Both the position numbers and the translations under genes were made by a program. Shown piece after piece: positions 56,864 through 64,000 of a DNA stretch of 64,000 bases. This stretch comes from Streptococcus oralis ATCC 35037. GTDB lineage: Bacteria; Bacillota; Bacilli; Lactobacillales; Streptococcaceae. The stretch's first letter is position 1; every line of letters starts with the position of its first letter. A model generated the notes under the pieces. It saw only the letters and a list, made by a program, of their open reading frames with translations, was not told the origin of the DNA and made no database searches. The stretch covers positions 512,001-576,000 of the forward strand of contig NZ_LR134336.1 of assembly GCF_900637025.1 (NCBI RefSeq), given 5' to 3'.

Positions 56864-58024
56864 ATGAAGAAAAAATTTGCCCTATCTTTTGTGGCTCTTG
56901 CTAGTGTGGCTCTTCTTGCTGCCTGTGGAGAGGTCAAGTCAGGAGCGTCAAACACAACTGGAAATCCAGTAGACGAAAAAACAATTAAAATCGGTTTTAA
57001 CTTTGAAGAGACAGGTGCTGTGGCAGCTTACGGTACAGCTGAACAAAAAGGTGCCCAACTTGCCGTAGACGAAATCAATGCTGCAGGTGGAATTGATGGA
57101 AAACAAATCGAAGTTGTAGACAAAGACAACAAGTCAGAAACTGCTGAAGCAGCTTCTGTTACAACAAACCTTGTTACCCAATCAAAAGTAGCAGCTATTG
57201 TAGGACCTGCGACATCTGGTGCAACTGCTGCAGCTGTAGCTAACGCTACTAAAGCTGGAGTGCCATTGATTTCACCAAGTGCTACTCAAGACGGTTTGAC
57301 TAAAGGTCAAGATTACCTATTTATCGGAACATTCCAAGATAGCTTCCAAGGGAAGATTATTTCTAACTATGTAACAAACAAATTGAATGCTAAGAAGGTT
57401 GTTCTTTATACTGACAACGCTAGTGACTATGCAAAAGGTATTGCTAAATCTTTCCGCGAATCCTACAAGGGTGAGATTGTAGCAGATGAAACGTTTGTAG
57501 CAGGTGATACTGACTTCCAAGCAGCCCTTACTAAAATGAAAGGGAAAGAGTTTGACGCTATCGTAGTTCCAGGTTACTACACAGAAGCTGGTAAAATTGT
57601 AAACCAAGCTCGTGGTATGGGAATTGATAAACCAATCATTGGTGGTGATGGATTTAACGGTGAAGAATTTGTTCAACAAGCAACTGCTGAAAGAGCATCA
57701 AACATTTACTTCATCTCTGGATTCTCAACTACAGTTGATGTTTCTGCAAAAGCTAAAGCTTTCCTTGAAGCATACCGTGCTAAATACAACGAAGAGCCTT
57801 CAACATTCTCAGCTTTGGCCTATGACTCAGTTTACCTAGTAGCAAATGCTGCAAAAGGTGCTAAAAACTCAAGTGAGATCAAGGACAACCTTGCTAAAAC
57901 CAAAGATTTTGATGGTGTAACTGGTCAAACAAGCTTTGATGCTGACCACAATACAGTGAAAACTGCTTACATGATGACCATGAACAATGGTAAAGTTGAA
58001 GAAGCAGAAGTTGTAAAACCATAA
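56864..58024 (+). CDS. livJ: Branched-chain amino-acid ABC transporter, binding lipoprotein
   Basis: 386-residue lipoprotein: signal with lipobox LAAC (Cys near residue 21), then a type I periplasmic-binding fold (IKIGFNFEETGAVAAYGTAEQKGAQ, VGPATSGATAAAVANATK, GGDGFNGEEF). It captures leucine, isoleucine and valine. The ATG at 56864 follows AAGGAG; the reading frame is open further upstream, overlapping ylbG in another frame, without a start signal. First gene of livJHMGF. Confidence 0.95.
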   Translation: MKKKFALSFVALASVALLAACGEVKSGASNTTGNPVDEKTIKIGFNFEETGAVAAYGTAEQKGAQLAVDEINAAGGIDGKQIEVVDKDNKSETAEAASVTTNLVTQSKVAAIVGPATSGATAAAVANATKAGVPLISPSATQDGLTKGQDYLFIGTFQDSFQGKIISNYVTNKLNAKKVVLYTDNASDYAKGIAKSFRESYKGEIVADETFVAGDTDFQAALTKMKGKEFDAIVVPGYYTEAGKIVNQARGMGIDKPIIGGDGFNGEEFVQQATAERASNIYFISGFSTTVDVSAKAKAFLEAYRAKYNEEPSTFSALAYDSVYLVANAAKGAKNSSEIKDNLAKTKDFDGVTGQTSFDADHNTVKTAYMMTMNNGKVEEAEVVKP

Positions 58025-58046
58025 CATTAGAATAGTAATTGAAATG

Positions 58047-58078
58047 GGGAATGAGCCTTTGACTCACTCCCTGTTTCG
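58047..58078 (+). terminator. Weak intra-operon hairpin between livJ and livH
   Basis: GGGAATGAG (58047-58055) and CTCACTCCC (58063-58071) form a stem with one A-C mismatch, followed by TGTTTC. It may reduce read-through so that more binding protein than permease is made. Confidence 0.55.
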
Positions 58079-58134
58079 GTGTTTATGAACTTGTGAAAAT
58101 AATGAAATTTTCTAAAAAATAAGGATAGAAAAGA

Positions 58135-59013
58135 GTGAATGCTATGCTCCAACAACTTGTGAATGGTCTAATTCTGGGTAGTGTTTATGCACTTTTGGCT
58201 CTGGGTTATACCATGGTTTATGGAATTATCAAACTCATCAACTTCGCCCACGGTGATATTTACATGATGGGTGCCTTTATTGGTTACTTTTTGATTAATT
58301 CTTTCCAAATGGATTTCTTTTTAGCTTTAATTATTTCAATGGCAGGAACCGCACTACTTGGTGTTGTGATTGAGTTTCTTGCCTACCGTCCTTTACGACA
58401 CTCTACACGTATTGCTGTATTGATTACTGCCATCGGAGTGTCTTTCCTACTGGAATACGGAATGGTTTATCTAGTAGGCGCCAATACTCGTGCCTTCCCT
58501 CAAGCAATTGAAACAGTCCGCTTTGACTTGGGACCAATTAGCTTGACAAATGTTCAATTGATGATTTTAGCAGTTTCTGTACTCTTGATGGTTTTATTAC
58601 AATTGATCGTCCAAAAAACAAAAATGGGGAAAGCCATGCGTGCGGTATCAGTTGATAGTGACGCGGCTCAATTGATGGGAATTAATGTAAATCGTACAAT
58701 CAGTTTTACCTTTGCTTTGGGTTCAGCTCTTGCTGGTGCAGCAGGTGTCCTCATTGCCCTTTACTACAACTCTCTTGAACCTTTGATGGGTGTGACTCCA
58801 GGTCTAAAATCATTCGTTGCGGCCGTACTGGGTGGTATCGGGATTATTCCTGGTGCAGCTCTAGGGGGATTTGTGATTGGCTTGTTGGAAACATTTGCTA
58901 CTGCCTTCGGTATGTCTGATTTCCGTGATGCTATCGTATATGGAATCTTGCTTTTGATTCTGATTGTTCGACCTGCAGGTATCCTTGGTAAGAATGTGAA
59001 AGAGAAGGTGTAA
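58135..59013 (+). CDS. livH: Branched-chain amino-acid ABC transporter permease LivH
   Basis: Permease of up to 292 residues with about eight spans. The start VNGLILGSVYALLALGYTMVYGIIKLINFAHGD is diagnostic, as is the C-terminal FRDAIVYGILLLILIVRPAGILG. The GTG at 58135 has AAGGA nine bases upstream; an ATG three codons later is possible. Forms the channel with LivM. Confidence 0.93.
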   Translation: MNAMLQQLVNGLILGSVYALLALGYTMVYGIIKLINFAHGDIYMMGAFIGYFLINSFQMDFFLALIISMAGTALLGVVIEFLAYRPLRHSTRIAVLITAIGVSFLLEYGMVYLVGANTRAFPQAIETVRFDLGPISLTNVQLMILAVSVLLMVLLQLIVQKTKMGKAMRAVSVDSDAAQLMGINVNRTISFTFALGSALAGAAGVLIALYYNSLEPLMGVTPGLKSFVAAVLGGIGIIPGAALGGFVIGLLETFATAFGMSDFRDAIVYGILLLILIVRPAGILGKNVKEKV

Positions 59014-59016
59014 ACA

Positions 59017-59973
59017 ATGAAGACAAATCTTAAAGTAAATATTCTCTGGTTATTCCTTCTGTTGGCGGGTTATGGATTGATTAGTGTACTGGTTTCTGCT
59101 GGTGTTCTCAATCTATTCCATGTCCAAATTTTAGAACAAATTGGGATTAATATCATCCTTGCAGTAGGCTTGAACTTAATCGTTGGTTTTTCAGGACAAT
59201 TCTCACTTGGTCATGCAGGTTTTATGGCGATTGGGGCTTATGCAGCAGCGATTATTGGTTCAAAATCACCAACCTATGGTGCTTTCTTTGGAGCGATGGT
59301 CTTGGGCGCTTTGATTTCTGGTGCAGTCGCTTTGTTCGTTGGGATTCCAACACTCCGTTTGAAGGGTGACTACCTGGCTGTTGCGACACTAGGTGTTTCA
59401 GAAATCATTCGTATCTTTATCATTAATGGTGGAAGTTTGACCAACGGTGCTGCTGGTATCTTGGGTATTCCAAACTTTACCAACTGGCAAATGGTTTATC
59501 TATTTGTGGTGATCACAACTATTGCAACTCTCAACTTCTTACGTAGTCCAATTGGACGCTCTACTCTATCTGTTCGTGAGGATGAGATTGCTGCAGAATC
59601 CGTTGGGGTAAACACTACAAAGATCAAGATTATCGCTTTTGTCTTTGGTGCTATTACAGCAAGTATTGCTGGTTCACTTCAGGCTGGTTTTATCGGATCT
59701 GTTGTTCCAAAAGATTACACCTTTATTAATTCCATCAATGTGTTGATTATCGTTGTATTTGGTGGACTTGGATCGATTACTGGTACCATCGTTTCAGCGA
59801 TTGTTTTAGGAATTTTAAATATGCTCCTTCAGGATGTAGCAAGCGTACGTATGATCATCTACGCTTTGGCTCTTGTATTGGTCATGATTTTCAGACCAGG
59901 TGGACTTCTTGGGACATGGGAATTGAGTCTATCACGTTTCTTTAAAAAATCGAAGAAGGAGGGACAAAACTAA
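59017..59973 (+). CDS. livM: Branched-chain amino-acid ABC transporter permease LivM
   Basis: 318-residue permease with about nine or ten spans. NLIVGFSGQFSLGHAGFMAIGAYA and VFGGLGSITGTIVSA are the family hallmarks. It begins three bases after livH and ends in TAATG, overlapping livG by one base. Confidence 0.95.
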   Translation: MKTNLKVNILWLFLLLAGYGLISVLVSAGVLNLFHVQILEQIGINIILAVGLNLIVGFSGQFSLGHAGFMAIGAYAAAIIGSKSPTYGAFFGAMVLGALISGAVALFVGIPTLRLKGDYLAVATLGVSEIIRIFIINGGSLTNGAAGILGIPNFTNWQMVYLFVVITTIATLNFLRSPIGRSTLSVREDEIAAESVGVNTTKIKIIAFVFGAITASIAGSLQAGFIGSVVPKDYTFINSINVLIIVVFGGLGSITGTIVSAIVLGILNMLLQDVASVRMIIYALALVLVMIFRPGGLLGTWELSLSRFFKKSKKEGQN

Positions 59974-60737
59974 TGGCATTACTTGAAGTTAAACAGTTAA
60001 CCAAACATTTTGGCGGTCTAACAGCTGTTGGAGATGTCACTCTTGAATTGAACGAGGGAGAATTGGTTGGTCTGATTGGACCAAACGGGGCTGGTAAAAC
60101 AACCCTTTTCAATCTCTTGACTGGTGTTTATGAACCGAGCGAAGGTACTGTGACACTAGATGGTCACCTCCTAAATGGGAAAACTCCCTATAAGATTGCC
60201 TCACTTGGTCTCAGTCGTACCTTCCAAAATATTCGTTTGTTCAAGGACTTGACAGTTTTGGAAAATGTTTTGATTGCATTTAGCAATCATCATAAACAAC
60301 ATGTTCTTGCGAGCTTCCTACGCCTACCAGCTTTTTATAAGAACGAGGAAGAATTAAAAAGCAAAGCTTTGGACTTGCTGAAGATTTTTGATTTGGATGG
60401 TGACGCAGATACTCTTGCCAAGAATCTGGCCTATGGCCAACAACGTCGATTAGAAATCGTTCGTGCTCTGGCAACTGAACCTAAAATCCTCTTTTTGGAC
60501 GAACCTGCAGCTGGTATGAATCCACAAGAAACAGCTGAATTGACAGAATTGATCCGTCGTATCAAAGATGAATTTAAAATTACCATCATGCTTATCGAAC
60601 ATGACATGAATTTGGTTATGGAAGTTACTGAGCGTATCTATGTTCTTGAATATGGTCGGTTGATTGCTCATGGGACTCCGGATGAGATCAAGAACAACAA
60701 ACGCGTTATCGAAGCTTATCTAGGAGGTGAAGCCTGA
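59973..60737 (+). CDS. livG: Branched-chain amino-acid ABC transporter ATPase LivG
   Basis: 254-residue ATPase: Walker A GPNGAGKTTLF, signature LAYGQQRRLEI (an AYGQQ form typical of LivG), Walker B ILFLDEPAAGMNP and H-loop IEHDM. GGAGGGA lies before the ATG in the livM tail. It overlaps livF by one base. Confidence 0.95.
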   Translation: MALLEVKQLTKHFGGLTAVGDVTLELNEGELVGLIGPNGAGKTTLFNLLTGVYEPSEGTVTLDGHLLNGKTPYKIASLGLSRTFQNIRLFKDLTVLENVLIAFSNHHKQHVLASFLRLPAFYKNEEELKSKALDLLKIFDLDGDADTLAKNLAYGQQRRLEIVRALATEPKILFLDEPAAGMNPQETAELTELIRRIKDEFKITIMLIEHDMNLVMEVTERIYVLEYGRLIAHGTPDEIKNNKRVIEAYLGGEA

Positions 60738-61447
60738 TGTCTATGTTAAAAGTTGAAAACCTCTCTGTGCATTACGGTATGATCCAAGCAGTTCGTGATG
60801 TAAGTTTCGAGGTTAATGAAGGTGAAGTTGTTTCCCTTATCGGTGCCAATGGTGCCGGTAAAACAACCATTCTTCGTACCCTTTCAGGTTTGGTTCGTCC
60901 AAGTGCTGGTAAAATTGAGTTTTTGGGAAAAGAAATTCAAAAGTTGCCTGCGCAAAAAATCGTGGCAGGTGGCCTTTCACAAGTTCCTGAAGGACGCCAT
61001 GTTTTCCCAGGTTTGACTGTTATGGAAAACTTAGAAATGGGAGCCTTTTTAAAGAAAAATCGTGAAGAAAATCAAGCCAACTTGAAAAAAGTCTTTTCAC
61101 GTTTCCCTCGTCTTGAAGAGCGTAAAAACCAAGATGCGGCAACTCTTTCAGGTGGTGAACAGCAGATGCTTGCTATGGGACGCGCTCTCATGTCTACACC
61201 TAAGCTCCTTCTCCTGGATGAGCCGTCAATGGGACTTGCCCCAATTTTTATCCAAGAAATTTTTGATATCATTCAAGATATTCAGAAGCAAGGAACAACA
61301 GTTCTCCTAATTGAGCAGAACGCCAACAAGGCCCTTGCTATCTCTGACCGTGGTTATGTCCTTGAAACAGGCAAGATTGTCCTATCAGGAACAGGAAAAG
61401 AACTCGCAGCATCCGATGAAGTCAGAAAAGCATATCTAGGTGGCTAA
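60737..61447 (+). CDS. livF: Branched-chain amino-acid ABC transporter ATPase LivF
   Basis: 236-residue ATPase: Walker A GANGAGKTTIL, signature LSGGEQQMLAM, Walker B LLLLDEPSMGLAP, H-loop IEQNA. Paired with LivG. Its TAA stop is part of the first hairpin of the repeat array that follows. Confidence 0.95.
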   Translation: MSMLKVENLSVHYGMIQAVRDVSFEVNEGEVVSLIGANGAGKTTILRTLSGLVRPSAGKIEFLGKEIQKLPAQKIVAGGLSQVPEGRHVFPGLTVMENLEMGAFLKKNREENQANLKKVFSRFPRLEERKNQDAATLSGGEQQMLAMGRALMSTPKLLLLDEPSMGLAPIFIQEIFDIIQDIQKQGTTVLLIEQNANKALAISDRGYVLETGKIVLSGTGKELAASDEVRKAYLGG

Positions 61448-61664
61448 ACTAGTCTGGGAGACTAGTTTAGGCTGTGGATGGAGATTGCGCACGCAATCCC
61501 TCTATAGTCCGAGGGACCTTTTTAGTCGGCAGATAAGGATTGCGTAAGTAATCATACAATCCAGTGGATTGTTTTAGTCGGCGGATAAGAATTGCGTATG
61601 CAATTCTCCTCTAGTCTGGGAGACTAGTTTAGGTTGTGGATGGAGATGATAATAGGTTTTCAAT
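61445..61664 (+). repeat. Four-unit hairpin array, about 54-bp period
   Basis: Units begin near 61449, 61503, 61557 and 61611. Each has a short hairpin, TTTAG or TTTTAG, then a conserved linker (TCGGC-GATAAG or GCTGTGGATGGAG) and usually a second ATTGCG hairpin. Units 1 and 4 share CTAGTCTGGGAGACTAG plus linker; units 2 and 3 share AGTCGGC-GATAAG-ATTGCGTA. Spacing of the TTTAG marks is 55, 52 and 55. Hairpin 1 (61445-61455 with 61459-61469) is a perfect 11-bp stem, overlaps the livF stop and may act as terminator. Confidence 0.8.
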
Positions 61665-61728
61665 ACTAATTGCTAGTATCCTTAACAACTGAAAGAAATA
61701 TAAATAATGATTGCTAACTTGCACATAT

Positions 61729-61756
61729 AGAGCTCTAGATTAGAGCTCTTTTTTGT
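61729..61756 (+). terminator. Strong terminator after the hairpin array
   Basis: AGAGCTCTA/TAGAGCTCT perfect stem with GAT loop and six T. The stretch 61665-61728 shows nothing recognisable. Confidence 0.9.
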
Positions 61757-61791
61757 AAAAGACTCAGATTATTCAAAATCTTGAAAAAGAG

Positions 61792-61830
61792 ATGAAAGCG
61801 TTTGATAGATTTTCTAAGAAAGTGTATAAT
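61792..61830 (+). promoter_or_regulatory. Promoter with overlapping cre-like site
   Basis: TTGATA (61802-61807), 17 bp, TATAAT (61825-61830). Positions 61792-61806 match the cre consensus with one mismatch (A for the late C) and overlap the -35. Confidence 0.6.
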
Positions 61831-61859
61831 AAAAATAGCAATATAGAAGGAGAAGTCTC

Positions 61860-62516
61860 ATGGCAGTTAAAGATTTCATGACCCGTAAGGTAGTTTATAT
61901 CAGTCCAGATACGACTGTAGCACACGCAGCAGATTTGATGCGCGAGCAAGGTTTGCACCGTTTACCTGTTATCGAAAACGATCAATTAGTTGGATTGGTA
62001 ACAGAAGGAACCATTGCGGAAGCCAGCCCATCTAAAGCAACCAGTCTCTCTATCTATGAGATGAATTATCTTCTGAATAAAACCAAAGTAAAAGATGTAA
62101 TGATTCGAGATGTCGTGACGGTTTCTGGCTATGCTAGTCTAGAAGATGCGACCTACCTGATGCTGAAAAATAAAATTGGGATATTGCCAGTCGTAGACAA
62201 TCATCAGGTCTACGGCGTCATTACAGACCGCGATGTTTTTCAGGCTTTCTTGGAAATCGCCGGATACGGAGAAGAGGGGATTCGGGTTCGTTTCATTACA
62301 GAAAATGAAGTCGGAGTACTGGGGAAAATTGTAGCTTTAATTGTAGAAGAGGATTTAAATATTTCCCATACTGTAAACATTCCACGTAAGGATGGCAAGG
62401 TCGTCATCGAAGTTCAAATTGATGGAAAAATCGATTTGACTGCATTAAAGGAAAAGTTTGAAAAAGAAGGAATTCAAGTGGAGGAGATTACTCATACCTC
62501 TGCCAAAGTCCTTTAA
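61860..62516 (+). CDS. CBS-pair and ACT domain protein (AcuB-like)
   Basis: 218 residues: two CBS domains (about 5-60 and 78-135: LHRLPVIENDQLVGLVTEG and IGILPVVDNHQVYGVITDRDVF) that usually bind adenine nucleotides, followed by an ACT-like domain (about 143-212: IRVRFITENEVGVLGKIVALIVEE). The layout is that of AcuB, but no acetoin genes are nearby, so the symbol is not applied. AGGAGAAG precedes the ATG. Monocistronic. Confidence 0.88.
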   Translation: MAVKDFMTRKVVYISPDTTVAHAADLMREQGLHRLPVIENDQLVGLVTEGTIAEASPSKATSLSIYEMNYLLNKTKVKDVMIRDVVTVSGYASLEDATYLMLKNKIGILPVVDNHQVYGVITDRDVFQAFLEIAGYGEEGIRVRFITENEVGVLGKIVALIVEEDLNISHTVNIPRKDGKVVIEVQIDGKIDLTALKEKFEKEGIQVEEITHTSAKVL

Positions 62517-62518
62517 AC

Positions 62519-62543
62519 AAGAGGCTTTAGAGCCTCTTTTCTT
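62519..62543 (+). terminator. Terminator
   Basis: AAGAGGCT/AGCCTCTT stem with a short loop and TTTC. Confidence 0.85.
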
Positions 62544-62626
62544 CTGCCATCAAAAGCGGTGAAAAGCAAAATATGGAAAGAAATGAGAGATTATGGTATA
62601 ATAAAACGATATGAAAAGGAGTATCT

Positions 62627-63722
62627 ATGGACATTTCAGAAATTCGTCAAAAAATTGACGCAAATCGTGAAAAATTAGCTTCTTTTAGGGGGTCTCTTTG
62701 ACCTCGAAGGCTTAGAGGAAGAGATTGCCATCTTGGAAAACAAGATGACAGAACCTGATTTTTGGAACGATAATATCGCGGCCCAAAAAACGTCGCAAGA
62801 ATTGAATGAATTAAAAAACACCTACAATACCTTCCGTAAAATGGAAGAGTTGCAGGATGAAGTTGAGATTTTATTGGACTTTTTAGCAGAAGACGAGTCA
62901 GTCCATGATGAACTGGTCGAACAGTTGACAGAACTGGATATGATGATGACCAGCTACGAGATGACCCTTCTCTTGTCAGAACCTTATGACCATAATAATG
63001 CAATCTTGGAAATCCATCCAGGATCTGGTGGTACTGAGGCACAGGACTGGGGCGATATGTTGCTTCGTATGTATACTCGTTATGGAAATGCCAAAGGCTT
63101 TAAAGTAGAAGTCTTGGATTACCAAGCTGGTGATGAAGCAGGTATCAAGTCTGTGACCTTGTCTTTTGAAGGACCCAATGCTTATGGCCTACTTAAATCA
63201 GAAATGGGTGTTCACCGTTTAGTCCGTATTTCGCCATTTGACTCTGCCAAACGTCGCCATACCTCTTTCACATCTGTAGAAGTAATGCCAGAGTTGGATG
63301 ATACCATCGAAGTGGAGATTCGTGAAGATGATATCAAAATGGATACCTTCCGTTCAGGTGGTGCTGGTGGACAAAACGTCAATAAGGTTTCAACAGGTGT
63401 GCGTTTGACACACATTCCTACGGGAACTGTCGTCCAATCAACGGTCGATCGTACCCAGTATGGAAATAGAGATCGTGCCATGAAGATGTTGCAGGCTAAG
63501 CTCTATCAAATGGAGCAAGAAAAGAAAGCTGCGGAAGTTGATTCCCTTAAAGGTGAGAAAAAAGAAATCACATGGGGAAGCCAAATCCGTTCATATGTTT
63601 TCACGCCTTATACTATGGTAAAAGATCACCGTACAAGCTTTGAAGTTGCTCAGGTAGATAAGGTGATGGATGGAGACCTTGATGGTTTTATCGATGCCTA
63701 CCTCAAGTGGCGAATCAGCTAA
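62627..63722 (+). CDS. prfB: Peptide chain release factor 2 (programmed +1 frameshift)
   Basis: RF2 recognises UGA and UAA stops. The ATG at 62627 follows AAAGGAG. After 24 codons the frame meets TGA at 62699-62701 in the context AGGGGG-TCT-CTT-TGA-C, the classic slip site: an internal Shine-Dalgarno, CUU and in-frame UGA. A +1 shift resumes at GAC (62700) and runs to 63722, giving about 364 residues. The GGQ catalytic motif is in [12 protein letters not shown]. Low RF2 raises the frameshift and thus RF2 itself. ftsE follows after 17 bases. Confidence 0.97.
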
Positions 63723-63739
63723 GATAGAAAGGAACTCAT

Positions 63740-64000
63740 ATGTCAATCATTGAAATGAGAGATGTTGTCAAAAAGTATGACAATGGAACGACTGCCCTGC
63801 GTGGTGTATCTGTTACTATTGAACCAGGAGAGTTTGCCTATATCGTAGGACCTTCTGGAGCAGGTAAGTCAACCTTTATTCGAGCTTTATATCGAGAAGT
63901 AAAGATCGAAAAAGGAAGCCTATCAGTTGCAGGCTTTAATTTAGTTAAAATTAAGAAGAAAGATGTCCCACTACTACGTCGTAGTGTCGGGGTAGTCTTT
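63740..64000 (+). CDS. ftsE: Cell division ATP-binding protein FtsE (5' part, runs off window)
   Basis: First 87 codons of an ABC ATPase. Walker A GPSGAGKSTFIRAL is at about residues 37-50, and the sequence continues to RRSVGVVF, just before the Q-loop. FtsE with FtsX controls peptidoglycan hydrolases (PcsB in streptococci) at the division site. AAAGGAA precedes the ATG. The position right after prfB is conserved in streptococci. Confidence 0.94.
   Translation, partial: MSIIEMRDVVKKYDNGTTALRGVSVTIEPGEFAYIVGPSGAGKSTFIRALYREVKIEKGSLSVAGFNLVKIKKKDVPLLRRSVGVVF

Noticed and set aside
62733-63722. RF2 starting at the internal ATG 62733 as a shorter protein
   Set aside because: It would lack the conserved N-terminus, and the frameshift site joins it to the upstream 24 codons.

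Overview
The window is chromosomal DNA from a streptococcus of the mitis group: Streptococcus pneumoniae itself or a very close relative such as S. pseudopneumoniae or S. mitis. Support comes from the gene set (vex3-vncRS, fba, prtA, spxB, lctO, copY-cupA-copA, the liv cassette, clpP, prfB-ftsE), low G+C, a choline-binding cell-wall amidase, and BOX-type repeats. From memory of pneumococcal genomes the order is conserved, but the stretches fba to prtA and prtA to the LysR gene are shorter here than in the reference pneumococcus. This may mark a different lineage. No rRNA, tRNA, CRISPR array, prophage or intact insertion sequence was seen.

Layout. 1-2.7 kb: end of vex3, then vncR-vncS. 2.8-4.8 kb: fba and a membrane-anchored hydrolase. 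5.0-7.8 kb: three-gene ABC-2 exporter behind a cre-like site. 8.2-14.7 kb: prtA, a 2162-residue sortase-anchored subtilase. 15-21 kb: small membrane proteins, a choline-binding amidase with its upstream LysR gene, yqgQ, a rhodanese and rsuA. 21-28.7 kb: typA, the murD-murG-divIB division cluster, and pyrF-pyrE behind a PyrR attenuator. 28.8-31.8 kb: polar amino-acid ABC importer. 32-39.8 kb: lactate oxidase, then a thiamine salvage operon (ykoEDC-tenA-thiW-thiM-thiE) and convergent thiD, each behind its own TPP riboswitch. 39.9-43 kb: copper-efflux operon with two CopY boxes. 43-48 kb: pyruvate oxidase, a SemiSWEET, an orphan 6-phospho-beta-glucosidase and manA. 48-54 kb: Na+ symporter with a leader terminator, a MerR/TipA regulator whose leader is a BOX element, and NUDIX, DUF1697, flavoprotein and DegV genes. 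54-62.5 kb: TetR, dCMP deaminase, upp, clpP with a CtsR operator, ylbG, livJHMGF, an unusual hairpin array and a CBS/ACT protein. 62.6-64 kb: prfB with its programmed frameshift and the start of ftsE.

Functional themes. lctO and spxB together convert lactate to pyruvate and then to acetyl phosphate, with H2O2 made at both steps. Thiamine salvage sits beside the TPP-dependent SpxB. Cation stress (cop), proteostasis (clpP) and cell division (murD/murG/divIB, ftsE) are regular core blocks.

Less ordinary signals, read directly from the DNA, are: (i) five genes whose start codon lies at or within about two bases of the predicted transcription start and lacks a Shine-Dalgarno sequence, including a divergent lysR/yqgQ pair; (ii) a four-unit, roughly 54-bp array of hairpins after livF; (iii) a terminator with a competing helix in the short leader of the Na+ symporter; (iv) a BOX element filling the leader of a MerR-type promoter; (v) a perfect 14-bp palindrome at the start of a long leader after prtA; and (vi) in-frame tandem duplications in prtA and a small membrane protein. 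Promoter, operator and terminator calls are by eye; no database search or folding program was run.
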